From contig BRKX01000018.1 of the NCBI GenBank assembly GCA_026008535.1, positions 49,221,588 through 49,285,587 on the forward strand: 64,000 nucleotides of DNA. The letters are read 5' to 3'. How positions within the stretch are numbered: position 1 is the first letter of the stretch; the number at the start of each line of letters is the position of its first letter. The DNA is from Perilla frutescens (lineage: Eukaryota > Streptophyta > Magnoliopsida > Lamiales > Lamiaceae). The position numbers and the translations under genes were made by a program. The notes under the pieces were generated by a model that saw only the letters and a program-made list of their open reading frames with translations, ran no database searches and was not told the origin of the DNA. Below, piece after piece: positions 47,635-60,558 of this stretch.

Positions 47635-49796
47635 CGGGCAGCCGTCAGTAAAACGGCTATAACTCTCTCCAGAAATAAGCTTTACCCGTGATTCTTGTTG
47701 CGTTGGATTCCTAACTCAAATATCTACCCTACCAAAAGTCGAACCGGTAGAAACCCTATTAGAGTTGGCCTTTAGGTGATTATCAAGTTGATTTCCAAAA
47801 CCGTGACCTCTTGTGTAGCGATCGGGGTGAACGTCGTGGTTTTCATTGAGTCTAGCATTTTTGAACACTAGAGTCCATTATGAATCAATCCATATGATCA
47901 TATATGCCTAATCCGTCCACTTTTGAAAAAATCAAATTTTTGAGCCCGCCCAAAGGGGTACCCCTATGCCGGTGGCCAGATTTGACCCGTTTTCTGGCAG
48001 CCGTCAGTAAAACGGCTATAACTCTCTCCAGAAATAAGCTTTACCCGTGATTCTTGTTGCGTTGGATTCCTAACTCAAATATCTACCCTACCAAAAGTCG
48101 AACCGGTAGAAACCCTATTAGAGTCGGCCTTTAGGTGATTATCAAGTTGATTTCCAAAACCGTCACCTCTTGTGTAGCGATCGGGGTGAAGGTCGTGTTT
48201 TTCATTGAGTCTAGCATTTTTGAACACTAGAGTCCATTATGAATCAATCCATATGATCATATATGCCTAATCCGTCCACTTTTGAAAAAATCAAATTTTT
48301 GAGCCCGCCCAAAGGGGTACCCCGTTGGCCGGTGGTCAGATTTGGCCCCGTTTTCTGGCAGCCGTCTGTAAAATGGCTATAACTCTCTCCAGAAGTAAGC
48401 TTTACCCGTGATTCTTGTTGCGTTGGATTTCTAACTCAAATATCTACCCTACCAAAAGTCGAACCGGTAGAAACACTATTAGAGTCGGCCTCTAGGTGAT
48501 TATCAAGTTGATTTCTAAAACCGTCACCTCTTGTGTAGCGATCGGGGTGAACGTCGTGTTTTTCATTGAGTCTAGCATTTTTGAACACTAGAGTCCATTA
48601 TGAATCAATCCATATAATCATATATGCCTAATCCGTCCACTTTTGAAAAAATCAAATTTTTGAGCCCGCCCAAAGGGGTACCCCTTTGGCCGGTGGCCAG
48701 ATTTGGCCGCGTTTTCGGGCAGCCGTCAGTAAAACGGCTATAACTCTCTCCAGAAATAAGCTTTACCCGTGATTCTTGTTGCGTTGGATTCCTAACTCAA
48801 ATATCTACCCTACCAAAAGTCGAACCGGTAGAAACCCTATTAGAGTTGGCCTTTAGGTGATTATCAAGTTGATTTCCAAAACCGTGACCTCTTGTGTAGC
48901 GATCGGGGTGAACGTCGTGGTTTTCATTGAGTCTAGCATTTTTGAACACTAGAGTCCATTATGAATCAATCCATATGATCATATATGCCTAATCCGTCCA
49001 CTTTTGAAAAAATCAAATTTTTGAGCCCGCCCAAAGGGGTACCCCTATGCCGGTGGCCAGATTTGACCCGTTTTCTGGCAGCCGTCAGTAAAACGGCTAT
49101 AACTCTCTCCAGAAATAAGCTTTACCCGTGATTCTTGTTGCGTTGGATTCCTAACTCAAATATCTACCCTACCAAAAGTCGAACCGGTAGAAACCCTATT
49201 AGAGTCGGCCTTTAGGTGATTATCAAGTTGATTTCCAAAACCGTCACCTCTTGTGTAGCGATCGGGGTGAAGGTCGTGTTTTTCATTGAGTCTAGCATTT
49301 TTGAACACTAGAGTCCATTATGAATCAATCCATATGATCATATATGCCTAATCCGTCCACTTTTGAAAAAATCAAATTTTTGAGCCCGCCCAAAGGGGTA
49401 CCCCGTTGGCCGGTGGTCAGATTTGGCCCCGTTTTCTGGCAGCCGTCTGTAAAATGGCTATAACTCTCTCCAGAAGTAAGCTTTACCCGTGATTCTTGTT
49501 GCGTTGGATTTCTAACTCAAATATCTACCCTACCAAAAGTCGAACCGGTAGAAACACTATTAGAGTCGGCCTCTAGGTGATTATCAAGTTGATTTCTAAA
49601 ACCGTCACCTCTTGTGTAGCGATCGGGGTGAACGTCGTGTTTTTCATTGAGTCTAGCATTTTTGAACACTAGAGTCCATTATGAATCAATCCATATGATC
49701 ATATATGCCTAATCCGTCCACTTTTGAAAAAATCAAATTTTTGAGCCCGCCCAAAGGGGTACCCCTTTGGCCGGTGGCCAGATTTGGCCGCATTTT
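47635..49796. repeat. Two tandem copies of a 3-monomer unit (1081 bp each)
   Basis: Monomers at 47635, 47994 and 48355 repeat as 48716, 49075 and 49436. Rare markers are shared one for one: cgggcag, gagttggcc, accgtgacc and gtcgtggttttc in the first; gaaggtcgtg in the second; gtctgtaaaatgg, gaaacactatt and gatttctaaaacc in the third. The variant ccatataatc precedes both copies. By eye they are almost identical, making this one of the youngest duplications in the window. Confidence 0.88.
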
Positions 49797-51957
49797 CTGG
49801 CAGCCGTCAGTAAAACGGCTATAACTCTCTCCAGAAATAAGCTTTATCCGTGATTCTTGTTGCGTTGGATTCCTAACTCAAATATCTACCCTACCAAAAG
49901 TCGAACCGGTAGAAACCCTATTAGAGTCGGCCTTTAGGTGATTATCAAATTGATTTCCAAAACCGTCACCTCTTGTGTAGCGATCGGGGTTAACGTCGTG
50001 TTTTTCATTGAGTCTAGCGTTTTTGAACACTAGAGTCCATTATGAATCAATCCATATGATCATATATTCCTAATCCGTCCACTTTTGAAAAAATCAAATT
50101 TTTGAGCCCGCCCAAAGGGGTACCCCTTTGCCGGTGGCCAGATTTGACCCGTTTTCGGGCAGCCGTCAGTAAAACGGCTATAACTCTCTCCAGAAATAAG
50201 CTTTACCCGTGATTCTTGTTGCGTTGGATTCCTAACTCAAATATCTACCCTACCAAAAGTCGAACCGGTAGAAACCGTATTAGAGTCGGCCTCTAGGTGA
50301 TTATCAAGTTGATTTCCAAAACCGTCACCTCTTGTGTAGCGATCGGGGTGAACGTCGTGTTTTTCATTGAGTCTAGCATTTTTGAACACTAGAGTCCATT
50401 ATGAATCAATCCATATGATCATATATGCCTAATCCGTCCACTTTTGAAAAAATCAAATTTTTGAGCCCGCCCAAAGGGGTACTCCGTTGGCCGGTGGCCA
50501 GATTTGACCCGTTTTCTGGCAGCCGTCAGTAAAACGGCTATAACTCTCTCCTGAAGTAAGCTTTACCCGTGATTCTTGTTGCGTTTGATTCCTAACTCAA
50601 ATATCTACCCTACCAAAAGTCGAACCGGTAGAAGCCCTATTAGAGTTTGCCTTTAGGTGATTATCAAGTTGATTTCCAAAACCGTCACCTCTTGTGTAGC
50701 GATCGGGGTGAACGTCGTGTTTTTCATTGAGTCTAGCGTTTTTGAACACTAGAGTCCATTATGAATCAATCCATATGATCATATATTCCTAATCCGTCCA
50801 CTTTTGAAAAAATTAAATTTTTGAGCCCGCCCAAAGGGGTACCCCTTTGCCGGTGGCCAGATTTGACCCGTTTTCTGGCAGCCGTCAGTAAAACGGCTAT
50901 AACTCTCTCGAGAAGTAAGCTTTACCCGTGATTCTTGTTGCGTTGGATTTCTAACTCAAATATCTACCCTACCAAAAGTCGATCCGGTAGAACTACTATT
51001 AGAGTCGGCCTCTAGGTGATTATCAAGTTGATTTCTAAAACCGTCACCTCTTGTGTAGCGATCGGGGTGAACGTCGGGTTTTTCATTGAGTCTAGCATTT
51101 TTGAACACTAGAGTCCATTATGAATCAATCCATATGATCATATATGCCTAATCCGTCCACTTTTGAAAAAATCAAATTTTTGAGCCCGCCCAAACGGGTA
51201 CCCCTTTGGCCGGTGGCTAGATTTGGCCCCGTTTTCTGGCAGCCGTCAGTAAAAAGGCTATAACTCTCTCCAGAAGTAAGCTTTACCCGTGATTCCTGTT
51301 GCGTTGGATTCCTAACTCAAATATCTACCCTACCAAAAGTCGAACCGGTAGAAACCCTATTTGAGTCGGAGTCTAGGTGATTATCAAGTTGATTTCCAAA
51401 ACCGTCACCTCTTGTGTAGCGATCGGGGTGACCGTCGGGTTTTTCATTGAGTCTAGCATTTTTGAACACTAGAGTCCATTATGAATCAATCCATATGATC
51501 ATGTATGCCTAATCCGTCCACTTTTGAAAAAATTAAATTTTTGAGCCCGCCCAAAGGGGTACCCCTTTGGCCGGTGGCCAGATTTGGCCTCGTTTTCTGG
51601 CAGCCGTCAGTAAAACGGCTATAACTCTCTCCAGAAATAAGCTTTACCCGTGATTCTTGTTGCGTTGGATTCCTAACTCAAATATCTACCCTACCAAAAG
51701 TCGAACTGGTAGAAACCCTATTAGAGTCGGTCTTTAGGTGATTATCAAGTTGATTTCCAAAACCGTCACCTCTTGTGTAGCGATCGGGGTGAACGTCGTG
51801 TTTTTCATTGAGTCTAGCATTTTTGAACACTAGAGTCGATTATAAATCAATCCATATGATCATATATGCCTAATCCGTCCACTTTTGAAAAAATCAAATT
51901 TTTGAGCCCGCCCAAAGAGGTACCCCTTTGGCCGGTGGCCAGATTTGGCCCCGTTTT

Positions 51958-52679
51958 CTGGCAGCCGTCTGTAAAATGGCTATAACTCTCTCCAGAAGTA
52001 AGCTTTACCCGTGATTCTTGTTGCGTTGGATTTCTAACTCAAATATCTACCCTACCAAAAGTCGAACCGGTAGAAACACTATTAGAGTCGGCCTCTAGGT
52101 GATTATCAAGTTGATTTCTAAAACCGTCACCTCTTGTGTAGCGATCGGGGTGAACGTCGGGTTTTTCATTGAGTCTAGCATTTTTGAACACTAGAGTCCA
52201 TTATGAATCAATCCATATGATCATATATGCCTAATCCGTCCACTTTTGAAAAAATCAAATTTTTGAGCCCGCCCAAAGGGGTACCCCATTGGCCGGTGGT
52301 CAGATTTGGCCCCGTTTTCTGGCAGCCGTCTGTAAAATGGCTATAACTCTCTCCAGAAGTAAGCTTTACCCGTGATTCTTGTTGCGTTGGATTTCTAACT
52401 CAAATATCTACCCTACCAAAAGTCGAACCGGTAGAAACACTATTAGAGTCGGCCTCTAGGTGATTATCAAGTTGATTTCTAAAACCGTCACCTCTTGTGT
52501 AGCGATCGGGGTGAACGTCGGGTTTTTCATTGAGTCTAGCATTTTTGAACACTAGAGTCCATTATGAATCAATCCATATGATCATATATGCCTAATCCGT
52601 CCACTTTTGAAAAAATCAAATTTTTGAGCCCGCCCAAAGGGGTACCCCATTGGCCGGTGGTCAGATTTGGCCCCGTTTT
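51958..52679. repeat. Near-identical adjacent monomers
   Basis: The monomers at 51958 and 52319 share gtctgtaaaatgg, gaaacactatt, gatttctaaaacc and the ggtaccccattggccggtggtcag tail elements. The next monomer (52680) shares the central variants and tail but has gtcagtaaaacgg. This is single-monomer amplification rather than HOR-scale duplication. Confidence 0.75.
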
Positions 52680-53040
52680 CTGGCAGCCGTCAGTAAAACG
52701 GCTATAACTCTCTCCAGAAGTAAGCTTTACCCGTGATTCTTGTTGCGTTGGATTCCTAACTCAAATATCTACCCTACCAAAAGTCGAACCGGTAGAAACA
52801 CTATTAGAGTCGGCCTCTAGGTGATTATCAAGTTGATTTCTAAAACCGTCACCTCTTGTGTAGCGATCGGGGTGAACGTCGAGTTTTTCATTGAGTCTAG
52901 CATTTTTGAACACTAGAGTCCATTATGAATCAATCCATATGATCATATATGCCTAATCCGTCCACTTTTGAAAAAATCAAATTTTTGAGCCCGCCCAAAG
53001 GGGTACCCCATTGGCCGGTGGTCAGATTTGGCCCCGTTTT

Positions 53041-53701
53041 CTGGCAGCCGTCAGTAAAACGTCTATAACTCTCTCCAGAAGTAGGCTTTACCCGTGATTC
53101 TTGTTGCGTTGGATTCCTAACTCAAATATCTACCCTACCAAAAGTCAAACCGGTAGAAACTCTATTTGAGTCGGAGTCTAGGTGATTATCAAGTTGATTT
53201 CCAAAACCGTCACCTCTTGTGTAGCGATCGGGGTGACCGTCGGATTTTCATTGAGTCTAGCATTTTTGAACACTAGAGTCCATTATGAATCAATCCATAT
53301 GATCGTATATGCTTAATCCGTCCACTTTTGAAAAAATCAAATTTTTGAGCCCGCCCAAAGGGGTACAACTCTCTCCAGAAGTAAGCTTTACCCGTGATTC
53401 TTGTTGCGTTGGATTCCTAACTCAAATATCTACCCTACCAAAAGTCGAACCGGTAGAAACCCTATTTGAGTCGGAGTCTAGGTGATTATCAAGTTGATTT
53501 CCAAAACCGTCACCTCTTGTGTAGCGATCGGGGTGACCGTCGGGTTTTTCATTGAGTCTAGCATTTTTGAACACTAGAGTCCATTATGAATCAATCCATA
53601 TGATCATATATGCCTAATCCGTCCACTTTTGAAAAAATCAAATTTTTGAGCCCGCCCAAAGGGGTACCCCTTTTGCCGGTGGCCTGATTTGGCCCCGTTT
53701 T
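53041..53701. repeat. Monomer pair with a 60-bp internal deletion
   Basis: Anchor spacing is 661 bp where two monomers predict 722. At 53366/53367 the text passes directly from ggggtac to aactctctcc, removing the second half of the KpnI palindrome, the GGCC cluster, the anchor and the start of the next monomer, 60 bp in all. One further base is missing in cggattttc. The deletion breaks inside the palindrome, close to its centre. Confidence 0.92.
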
Positions 53702-55145
53702 CTGGCAGCCGTCAGTAAAACGGCTATAACTCTCTCCAGAAGTAAGCTTTACCCGTGATTCTTGTTGCGTTGGATTTCTAACTCAAATATCTACCCTACC
53801 AAAAGTCGAACCGGTAGAAACCCTATTAGAGTCGGCCTCTAGGTGATTATCAAGTTGATTTCCAAAACCGTCACCTCTTGTGTAGCGATCGGGGTGAACG
53901 TCGGGTTTTTGATTGAGTCTAGCATTTTTGAACACTAGAGTCCATTATGAATCAATCCATATGATCATATATGCCTAATCCGTCCACTTTTGAAAAAATC
54001 AAATTTTTGAGCCCGCCCAAAGGGGTACCCCATTGGCCGGTGGCCAGATTTGGCCCCGTTTTCTGGCAGCCGTCAGTAAAACGGCTATAACTCTCTCCAG
54101 AAGTAAGCTTTACCCGTGATTCTTGTTGCGTTGGATTCCTAACTCAAATATCTACCCTACCAAAAGTCGAACCGGTAGAAACACTATTAGAGTCGGCCTC
54201 TAGGTGATTATCAAGTTGATTTCTAAAACCGTCACCTCTTGTGTAGCGATCGGGGTGAACGTCGGGTTTTTCATTGAGTCTAGCATTTTTGAACACTAGA
54301 GTCCATTATGAATCAATCCATATGATTATATATGCCTAATCCGTCCACTTTTGAAAAAATCAAACTTTTGAGCCCGCCCAAACGGGTACCCCTTTGGCCG
54401 GTGGCTAGATTTGGCCCCGTTTTCTGGCAGCCGTCAGTAAAACGGCTATAACTCTCTCCAGAAGTAGGCTTTACCCGTGATTCTTGTTGCGTTGGATTCC
54501 TAACTCAAATATCTACCCTACCAAAAGTCGAACCGGTAGAAACCCTATTTGAGTCGGAGTCTAGGTGATTATCAAGTTGATTTCCAAAACCATCACCTCT
54601 TGTGTAGCGATCGGGCTGACCGTCGGGTTTTTCATTGAGTCTAGCATTTTTGAACACTAGAGTCCATTATGAATCAATCCATATGATCATATATGCCTAA
54701 TCCGTCCACTTTTGAAAAAATCAAATTTTTGAGCCCGCCCAAAGGGGTACCCCTTTGGCCGGTGGCCAGATTTGGCCCCATTTTCTGGCAGCCGTCAGTA
54801 AAACGGCTATAACTCTCTCCAGAAGTAAGCTTTACCCGTGATTCTTATTGCGTTGGATTCCTAACTCAAATATCTACCCTACCAAAAGTCAAACCGGTAG
54901 AAACTCTATTTGACTCGGAGTCTAGGTGATTATCAAGTTGATTTCCAAAACCGTCACCTCTTGTGTAGCGATCGGGGTGACCGTCGGGTTTTTCATTGAG
55001 TCTAGCATTTTTGAACACTAGAGTCCATTATGAATCAATCCATATCATAATATATGCCTAATCCGTCCACTTTTAAAAAAATCAAATTTTTGAGCCCGCC
55101 CAAAGGGGTACCCCTTTGGCCGGTGGCCAGATTTGGCCCAGTTTT

Positions 55146-55506
55146 CTGGCAGCGGTCAGTAAAACGGCTATTACTCTCTCCAGAAGTAAGCTTTACCCGT
55201 GATTCTTTCTGCGTTGGATTCCTAACTCAAATATATACCCTACCAAAAGTCGAACCGGTAGAAACCCTAATTGAGTCGGCCTCTAGGTGATTATCAAGTT
55301 GATTTCCAAAACCGTCACCTCTTATGTAGGGATCGTGGTGAACGTCGGGTTTTTCATTGAGTCTAGGATTTTTGAACACTAGAATCCATTATGAATCAAT
55401 CCATATGATCATATATCCCTAATCCGTCCACTTTGGAAAAAATCAAATTTTTGAGCCCGCCCAAAGGGGTACCCCATTGGCCGGTGGCCAGATTTGGCCC
55501 CGTTTT
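55146..55506. repeat. Relic singleton-rich monomer
   Basis: This copy has many private changes: cagcggtcag, tattactctc, ttctttctgcg, aattgagtc, gtctaggattt, atatccctaatcc and ctttggaaaaaatc. It keeps the old ttatgtagggatc allele among neighbours with ttgtgtagcgatc. The following anchor is also damaged (ttatggcatccttcag). It appears to have escaped homogenisation. A chance 78-codon plus-strand frame overlaps it. Confidence 0.8.
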
Positions 55507-56228
55507 ATGGCATCCTTCAGTAAAACGGCTATAACTCTCTCCAGAAGTAAGCTTTACCCGTGATTCTTATTGCGTTGGATTCCTAACTCAAATATCTACC
55601 CTACCAAAAGTCAAACCGGTAGAAACTCTATTTGAGTCGGAGTCTAGGTGATTATCAAGTTGATTTCCAAAACCGTCACCTCTTGTGTAGCGATCGGGGT
55701 GACCGTCGGGTTTTTCATTGAGTCTAGCATTTTTGAACACTAGAGTCCATTATGAATCAATCCATATGATCGTATATGCTTAATCCGTCCACTTTTGAAA
55801 AAATCAAATTTTTGAGCCCACCCAAAGGGGTACTCCTTTGGCCGGTGGCCAGATTTGGCCCCATTTTCTGGCAGCCGTCAGTAAAACGGCTATAACTCTC
55901 TCCAGAAGTAAGCTTTACCCGTGATTCTTGTTGCGTTGGATTCCTAACTCAAATATCTACCCTACCAAAAGTCGAACCGGTAGAAACCCTATTTGAGTCG
56001 GAGTCTAGGTGATTATCAAGTTGATTTCCAAAACCGTCACCTCTTGTGTAGCGATCGGGGTGACCGTCGGGTTTTTCATTGAGTCTAGCATTTTTGAACA
56101 CTAGAATCCATTATGAATCAATCCATATGATCATATATGCCTAATCCGTCCACTTTTGAAAATATCAAATTTTTGAGCCCGCCCAAAGGGGTACCCCTTT
56201 GGCCGGTGGCCAGATTTGGCCCCATTTT

Positions 56229-58393
56229 CTGGCAGCCGTCAGTAAAACGGCTATAACTCTCTCCAGAAGTAAGCTTTACCCGTGATTCTTATTGCGTTGG
56301 ATTCCTAACTCAAATATCTACCCTACCAAAAGTCAAACCGGTAGAAACTCTATTTGAGTCGGAGTCTAGGTGATTATCAAGTTGATTTCCAAAACCGTCA
56401 CCTCTTGTGTAGCGATCGGGGTGACCGTCGGGTTTTTCATTGAGTCTAGCATTTTTGAACACTAGAGTCCATTATGAATCAATCCATATGATCATATATG
56501 CCTAATCCGTCCACTTTTGAAAATATCAAATTTTTGAGCCCGCCCAAAGGGGTACCCCTTTGGCCGGTGGCCAGATTTGGCCCCATTTTCTGGCAGCCGT
56601 CAGTAAAACGGCTATAACTCTCTCCAGAAGTAAGCTTTACCCGTGATTCTTGTTGCGTTGGATTCCTAACTCAAATATCTACCCTACTAAAAGTCGAACC
56701 GGTAGAAACCCTATTAGAGTCGACCTCCAGGTGATTATCAAGTTGATTTCCAAAACCGTCACCTCTTGTGTAGCGATCGGGGTGAACGTCGGGTTTTTCA
56801 TTGAGTCTAGCATTTTTGAACACTAGAGTCCATTATGAATCAATCCATATGATCATATATGCCTAATCCGTCCACTTTTGAAAAAATCAAATTTTTGAGC
56901 CCGCCCAAACGGGTACCCCTTTGGCCGGTGGCCAGATTTGGCCCCGTTTTCTGGCAGCCGTCAGTAAAACGGCTATAACTCTCTCCAGAAGTAAGCTTTA
57001 CCCGTGATTCTTGTTGCGTTGGATTCCTAACTCAAATATCTACCCTACTAAAAGTCGAACCGGTAGAAACCCTATTAGAGTCGCCCTCTAGGTGATTATC
57101 AAGTTGATTTCCAAAACCGTCACCTCTTGTGTAGCGATCGGGGTGAACGTCGGGTTTTTCATTGAGTCTAGCATTTTTGAACACAAGAGTCCATTATGAA
57201 TCAATCCATATGATCATATATGCCTAATCCGTCCACTTTTGAAAAAATCAAATTTTTGAGCCCGCCCAAACGGGTACCCCTTTGGCCGGTGGCTAGATTT
57301 GGCCCCATTTTCTGGCAGCCGTCAGTAAAACGGCTATAACTCTCTCCAGAAGTAAGCTTTACCCGTGATTCTTGTTGCGTTGGATTCCTAACTCAAATAT
57401 ATACCCTACCAAAAGTCGAACTGATAGAAACCCTATTTGAGTCGGAGTCTAGGTGATTATCAAGTTGATTTCCAAAACCGTCACCTCTTGTGTAGCGATC
57501 GGGGTGACCGTCGGGTTTTTCATTGAGTCTAGCATTTTTGACACTAGAATCCATTATGAATCAATCCATATGATCATATATGCCTAATCCGTCCACTTTT
57601 GAAAATATCAAATTTTTGAGCCCGCCCAAAGGGGTACCCCTTTGGCCGGTGGCCAGATTTGGCCCCATTTTCTGGCAGCCGTCAGTAAAACGGCTATAAC
57701 TCTCTCCAGAAGTAAGCTTTACCCGTGATTCTTATTGCGTTGGATTCCTAACTCAAATATCTACCCTACCAAAAGTCAAACCGGTAGAAACTCTATTTGA
57801 GTCGGAGTCTAGGTGATTATCAAGTTGATTTCCAAAACCGTCACCTCTTGTGTAGCGATCGGGGTGACCGTCGGGTTTTTCATTGAGTCTAGCATTTTTG
57901 AACACTAGAGTCCATTGTGAATCAATCCATATGATCATATATGCCTAATCCGTCCACTTTTGAAAATATCAAATTTTTGAGCCCGCCCAAAGGGGTACCC
58001 CTTTGGCCGGTGGCCAGATTTGGCCCCATTTTCTGGCAGCCGTCAGTAAAACGGCTATAACTCTCTCCAGAAGTAAGCTTTACCCGTGATTCTTGTTGCG
58101 TTGGATTCCTAACTCAAATATCTACCCTACTAAAAGTCGAACCGGTAGAAACCCTATTAGAGTCGACCTCCAGGTGATTATCAAGTTGATTTCCAAAACC
58201 GTCACCTCTTGTGTAGCGATCGGGGTGAACGTCGGGTTTTTCATTGAGTCTAGCATTTTTGAACACTAGAGTCCATTATGAATCAATCCATATGATCATA
58301 TATTCCTAATCCGTCCACTTTTGAAAAAATCAAATTTTTGAGCCCGCCCAAACGGGTACCCCTTTGGCCGGTGGCCAGATTTGGCCCCGTTTT
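56229..58393. repeat. Block IV six-monomer segment, irregular order (2165 bp)
   Basis: The order is d (56229), e (56590), f (56951), c-like (57312), d (57672), e (58033): subtypes a and b are missing between f and c. The 57312 monomer joins an f-like start to the c-type tttttgacactagaatcc end and is 360 bp long. This is a HOR copy from which two monomers were deleted. Confidence 0.75.
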
Positions 58394-60558
58394 CTGGCAG
58401 CCGTCAGTAAAACGGCTATAACTCTCTCCAGAAGTAAGCTTTACCCGTGATTCTTGTTGCGTTGGATTCCTAACTCAAATATCTACCCTACTAAAAGTCG
58501 AACCGGTAGAAACCCTATTTGAGTCGGAGTCTAGGTGATTATCAAGTTGATTTCCAAAACCATCACCTCTTGTGTAGCGATCGGGGTGAACGTCGGGTTT
58601 TTCATTGAGTCTAGCATTTTTGAACACTAGAGTCCATTATGAATCAATCCATATGATCATATATTCCTAATCCGTCCACTTTTGAAAAAATCAAATTTTT
58701 GAGCCCGCCCAAACGGGTACCCCTTTGGCCGGTGGCCAGATTTGGCCCCATTTTCTGGCAGCCGTCAGTAAAACGGCTATAACTCTCTCCAGAAGTAAGC
58801 TTTACCCGTGATTCTTATTGCGTTGGATTCCTAACTCAAATATCTACCCTACCAAAAGTCAAACCGGTAGAAACTCTATTTGAGTCGGAGTCTAGGTGAT
58901 TATCAAGTTGATTTCCAAAACCGTCACCTCTTGTGTAACGATCGGGGTGACCGTCGGGTTTTTCATTGAGTCTAGCATTTTTGAACACTAGAGTCCATTA
59001 TGAATCAATCCACATGATCGTATATGCTTAATCCGTCCACTTTTGAAAAAATCAAATTTTTGAGCCCACCCAAAGGGGTACTCCTTTGGCCGGTGGCCAG
59101 ATTTGGCCCCATTTTCTGGCAGCCGTCAGTAAAACGGCTATAACTCTCTCCAGAAGTAAGCTTTACCCGTGATTCTTGTTGCGTTGGATTCCTAACTCAA
59201 ATATCTACCCTACCAAAAGTCGAACTGATAGAAACCCTATTTGAGTCGGAGTCTAGGTGATTATCAAGTTGATTTCCAAAACCGTCACCTCTTGTGTAGC
59301 GATCGGGGTGACCGTCGGGTTTTTCATTGAGTCTAGCATTTTTGACACTAGAATCCATTATGAATCAATCCATATGATCATATATGCCTAATCCGTCCAC
59401 TTTTGAAAATATCAAATTTTTGAGCCCGCCCAAAGGGGTACCCCTTTGGCCGGTGGCCAGATTTGGCCCCATTTTCTGGCAGCCGTCAGTAAAACGGCTA
59501 TAACTCTCTCCAGAAGTAAGCTTTACCCGTGATTCTTATTGCGTTGGATTCCTAACTCAAATATCTACCCTACCAAAAGTCAAACCGGTAGAAACTCTAT
59601 TTGAGTCGGAGTCTAGGTGATTATCAAGTTGATTTCCAAAACCGTCACCTCTTGTGTAGCGATCGGGGTGACCGTCGGGTTTTTCATTGAGTCTAGCATT
59701 TTTGAACACTAGAGTCCATTATGAATCAATCCATATGATCATATATGCCTAATCCGTCCACTTTTGAAAATATCAAATTTTTGAGCCCGCCCAAAGGGGT
59801 ACCCCTTTGGCCGGTGGCCAGATTTGGCCCCATTTTCTGGCAGCCGTCAGTAAAACGGCTATAACTCTCTCCAGAAGTAAGCTTTACCCGTGATTCTTGT
59901 TGCGTTGGATTCCTAACTCAAATATCTACCCTACTAAAAGTCGAACCGGTAGAAACCCTATTAGAGTCGACCTCCAGGTGATTATCAAGTTGATTTCCAA
60001 AACCGTCACCTCTTGTGTAGCGATCGGGGTGAACGTCGGGTTTTTCATTGAGTCTAGCATTTTTGAACACTAGAGTCCATTATGAATCAATCCATATGAT
60101 CATATATTCCTAATCCGTCCACTTTTGAAAAAATCAAATTTTTGAGCCCGCCCAAACGGGTACCCCTTTGGCCGGTGGCCAGATTTGGCCCCGTTTTCTG
60201 GCAGCCGTCAGTAAAACGGCTATAACTCTCTCCAGAAGTAAGCTTTACCCGTGATTCTTGTTGCGTTGGATTCCTAACTCAAATATCTACCCTACTAAAA
60301 GTCGAACCGGTAGAAACCCTATTAGAGTCGACCTCTAGGTGATTATCAAGTTGATTTCCAAAACCGTCACCTCTTGTGTAGCGATCGGGGTGAACGTCGG
60401 GTTTTTCATTGAGTCTAGCATTTTTGAACACAAGAGTCCATTATGAATCAATCCATATGATCATATATGCCTAATCCGTCCACTTTTGAAAAAATCAAAT
60501 TTTTGAGCCCGCCCAAACGGGTACCCCTTTGGCCGGTGGCTAGATTTGGCCCCATTTT
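58394..60558. repeat. Block IV six-monomer HOR copy 1 (2165 bp)
   Basis: The order is a-like hybrid (58394), b (58755), c (59116), d (59476), e (59837), f (60198). The first monomer has an e/f-type left end (ctactaaaag), an a-type centre (atttgagtcggagtc, accatcacc) and an e-type right end (gtgaacgtcggg, atattcc, acgggtacc). That three-part structure suggests a conversion tract. Confidence 0.82.

Larger units (their letters stand above)
42585..53040. repeat. Satellite block IIIb: mosaic of subtypes
   Basis: Monomer starts: 42585, 42946, 43307, 43672, 44032, 44393, 44752, 45113, 45474, 45835, 46195, 46554, 46915, 47274, 47635, 47994, 48355, 48716, 49075, 49436, 49797, 50156, 50516, 50875, 51236, 51597, 51958, 52319, 52680. 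Most carry attagag and ttgtgtagcgatc but without a stable 5-mer order. It contains the rightmost B-type (45113), a short copy of the 29236/29958/30319 series (45113-46194), a trimer duplication and a monomer duplication. New tails ggtaccccgttgg and ggtaccccattgg arise here. Confidence 0.75.

Noticed and set aside
57753..57938. 61-codon minus-strand frame
   Set aside because: Satellite sequence only; its start results from a single private change (ttgtgaatc) in one monomer.
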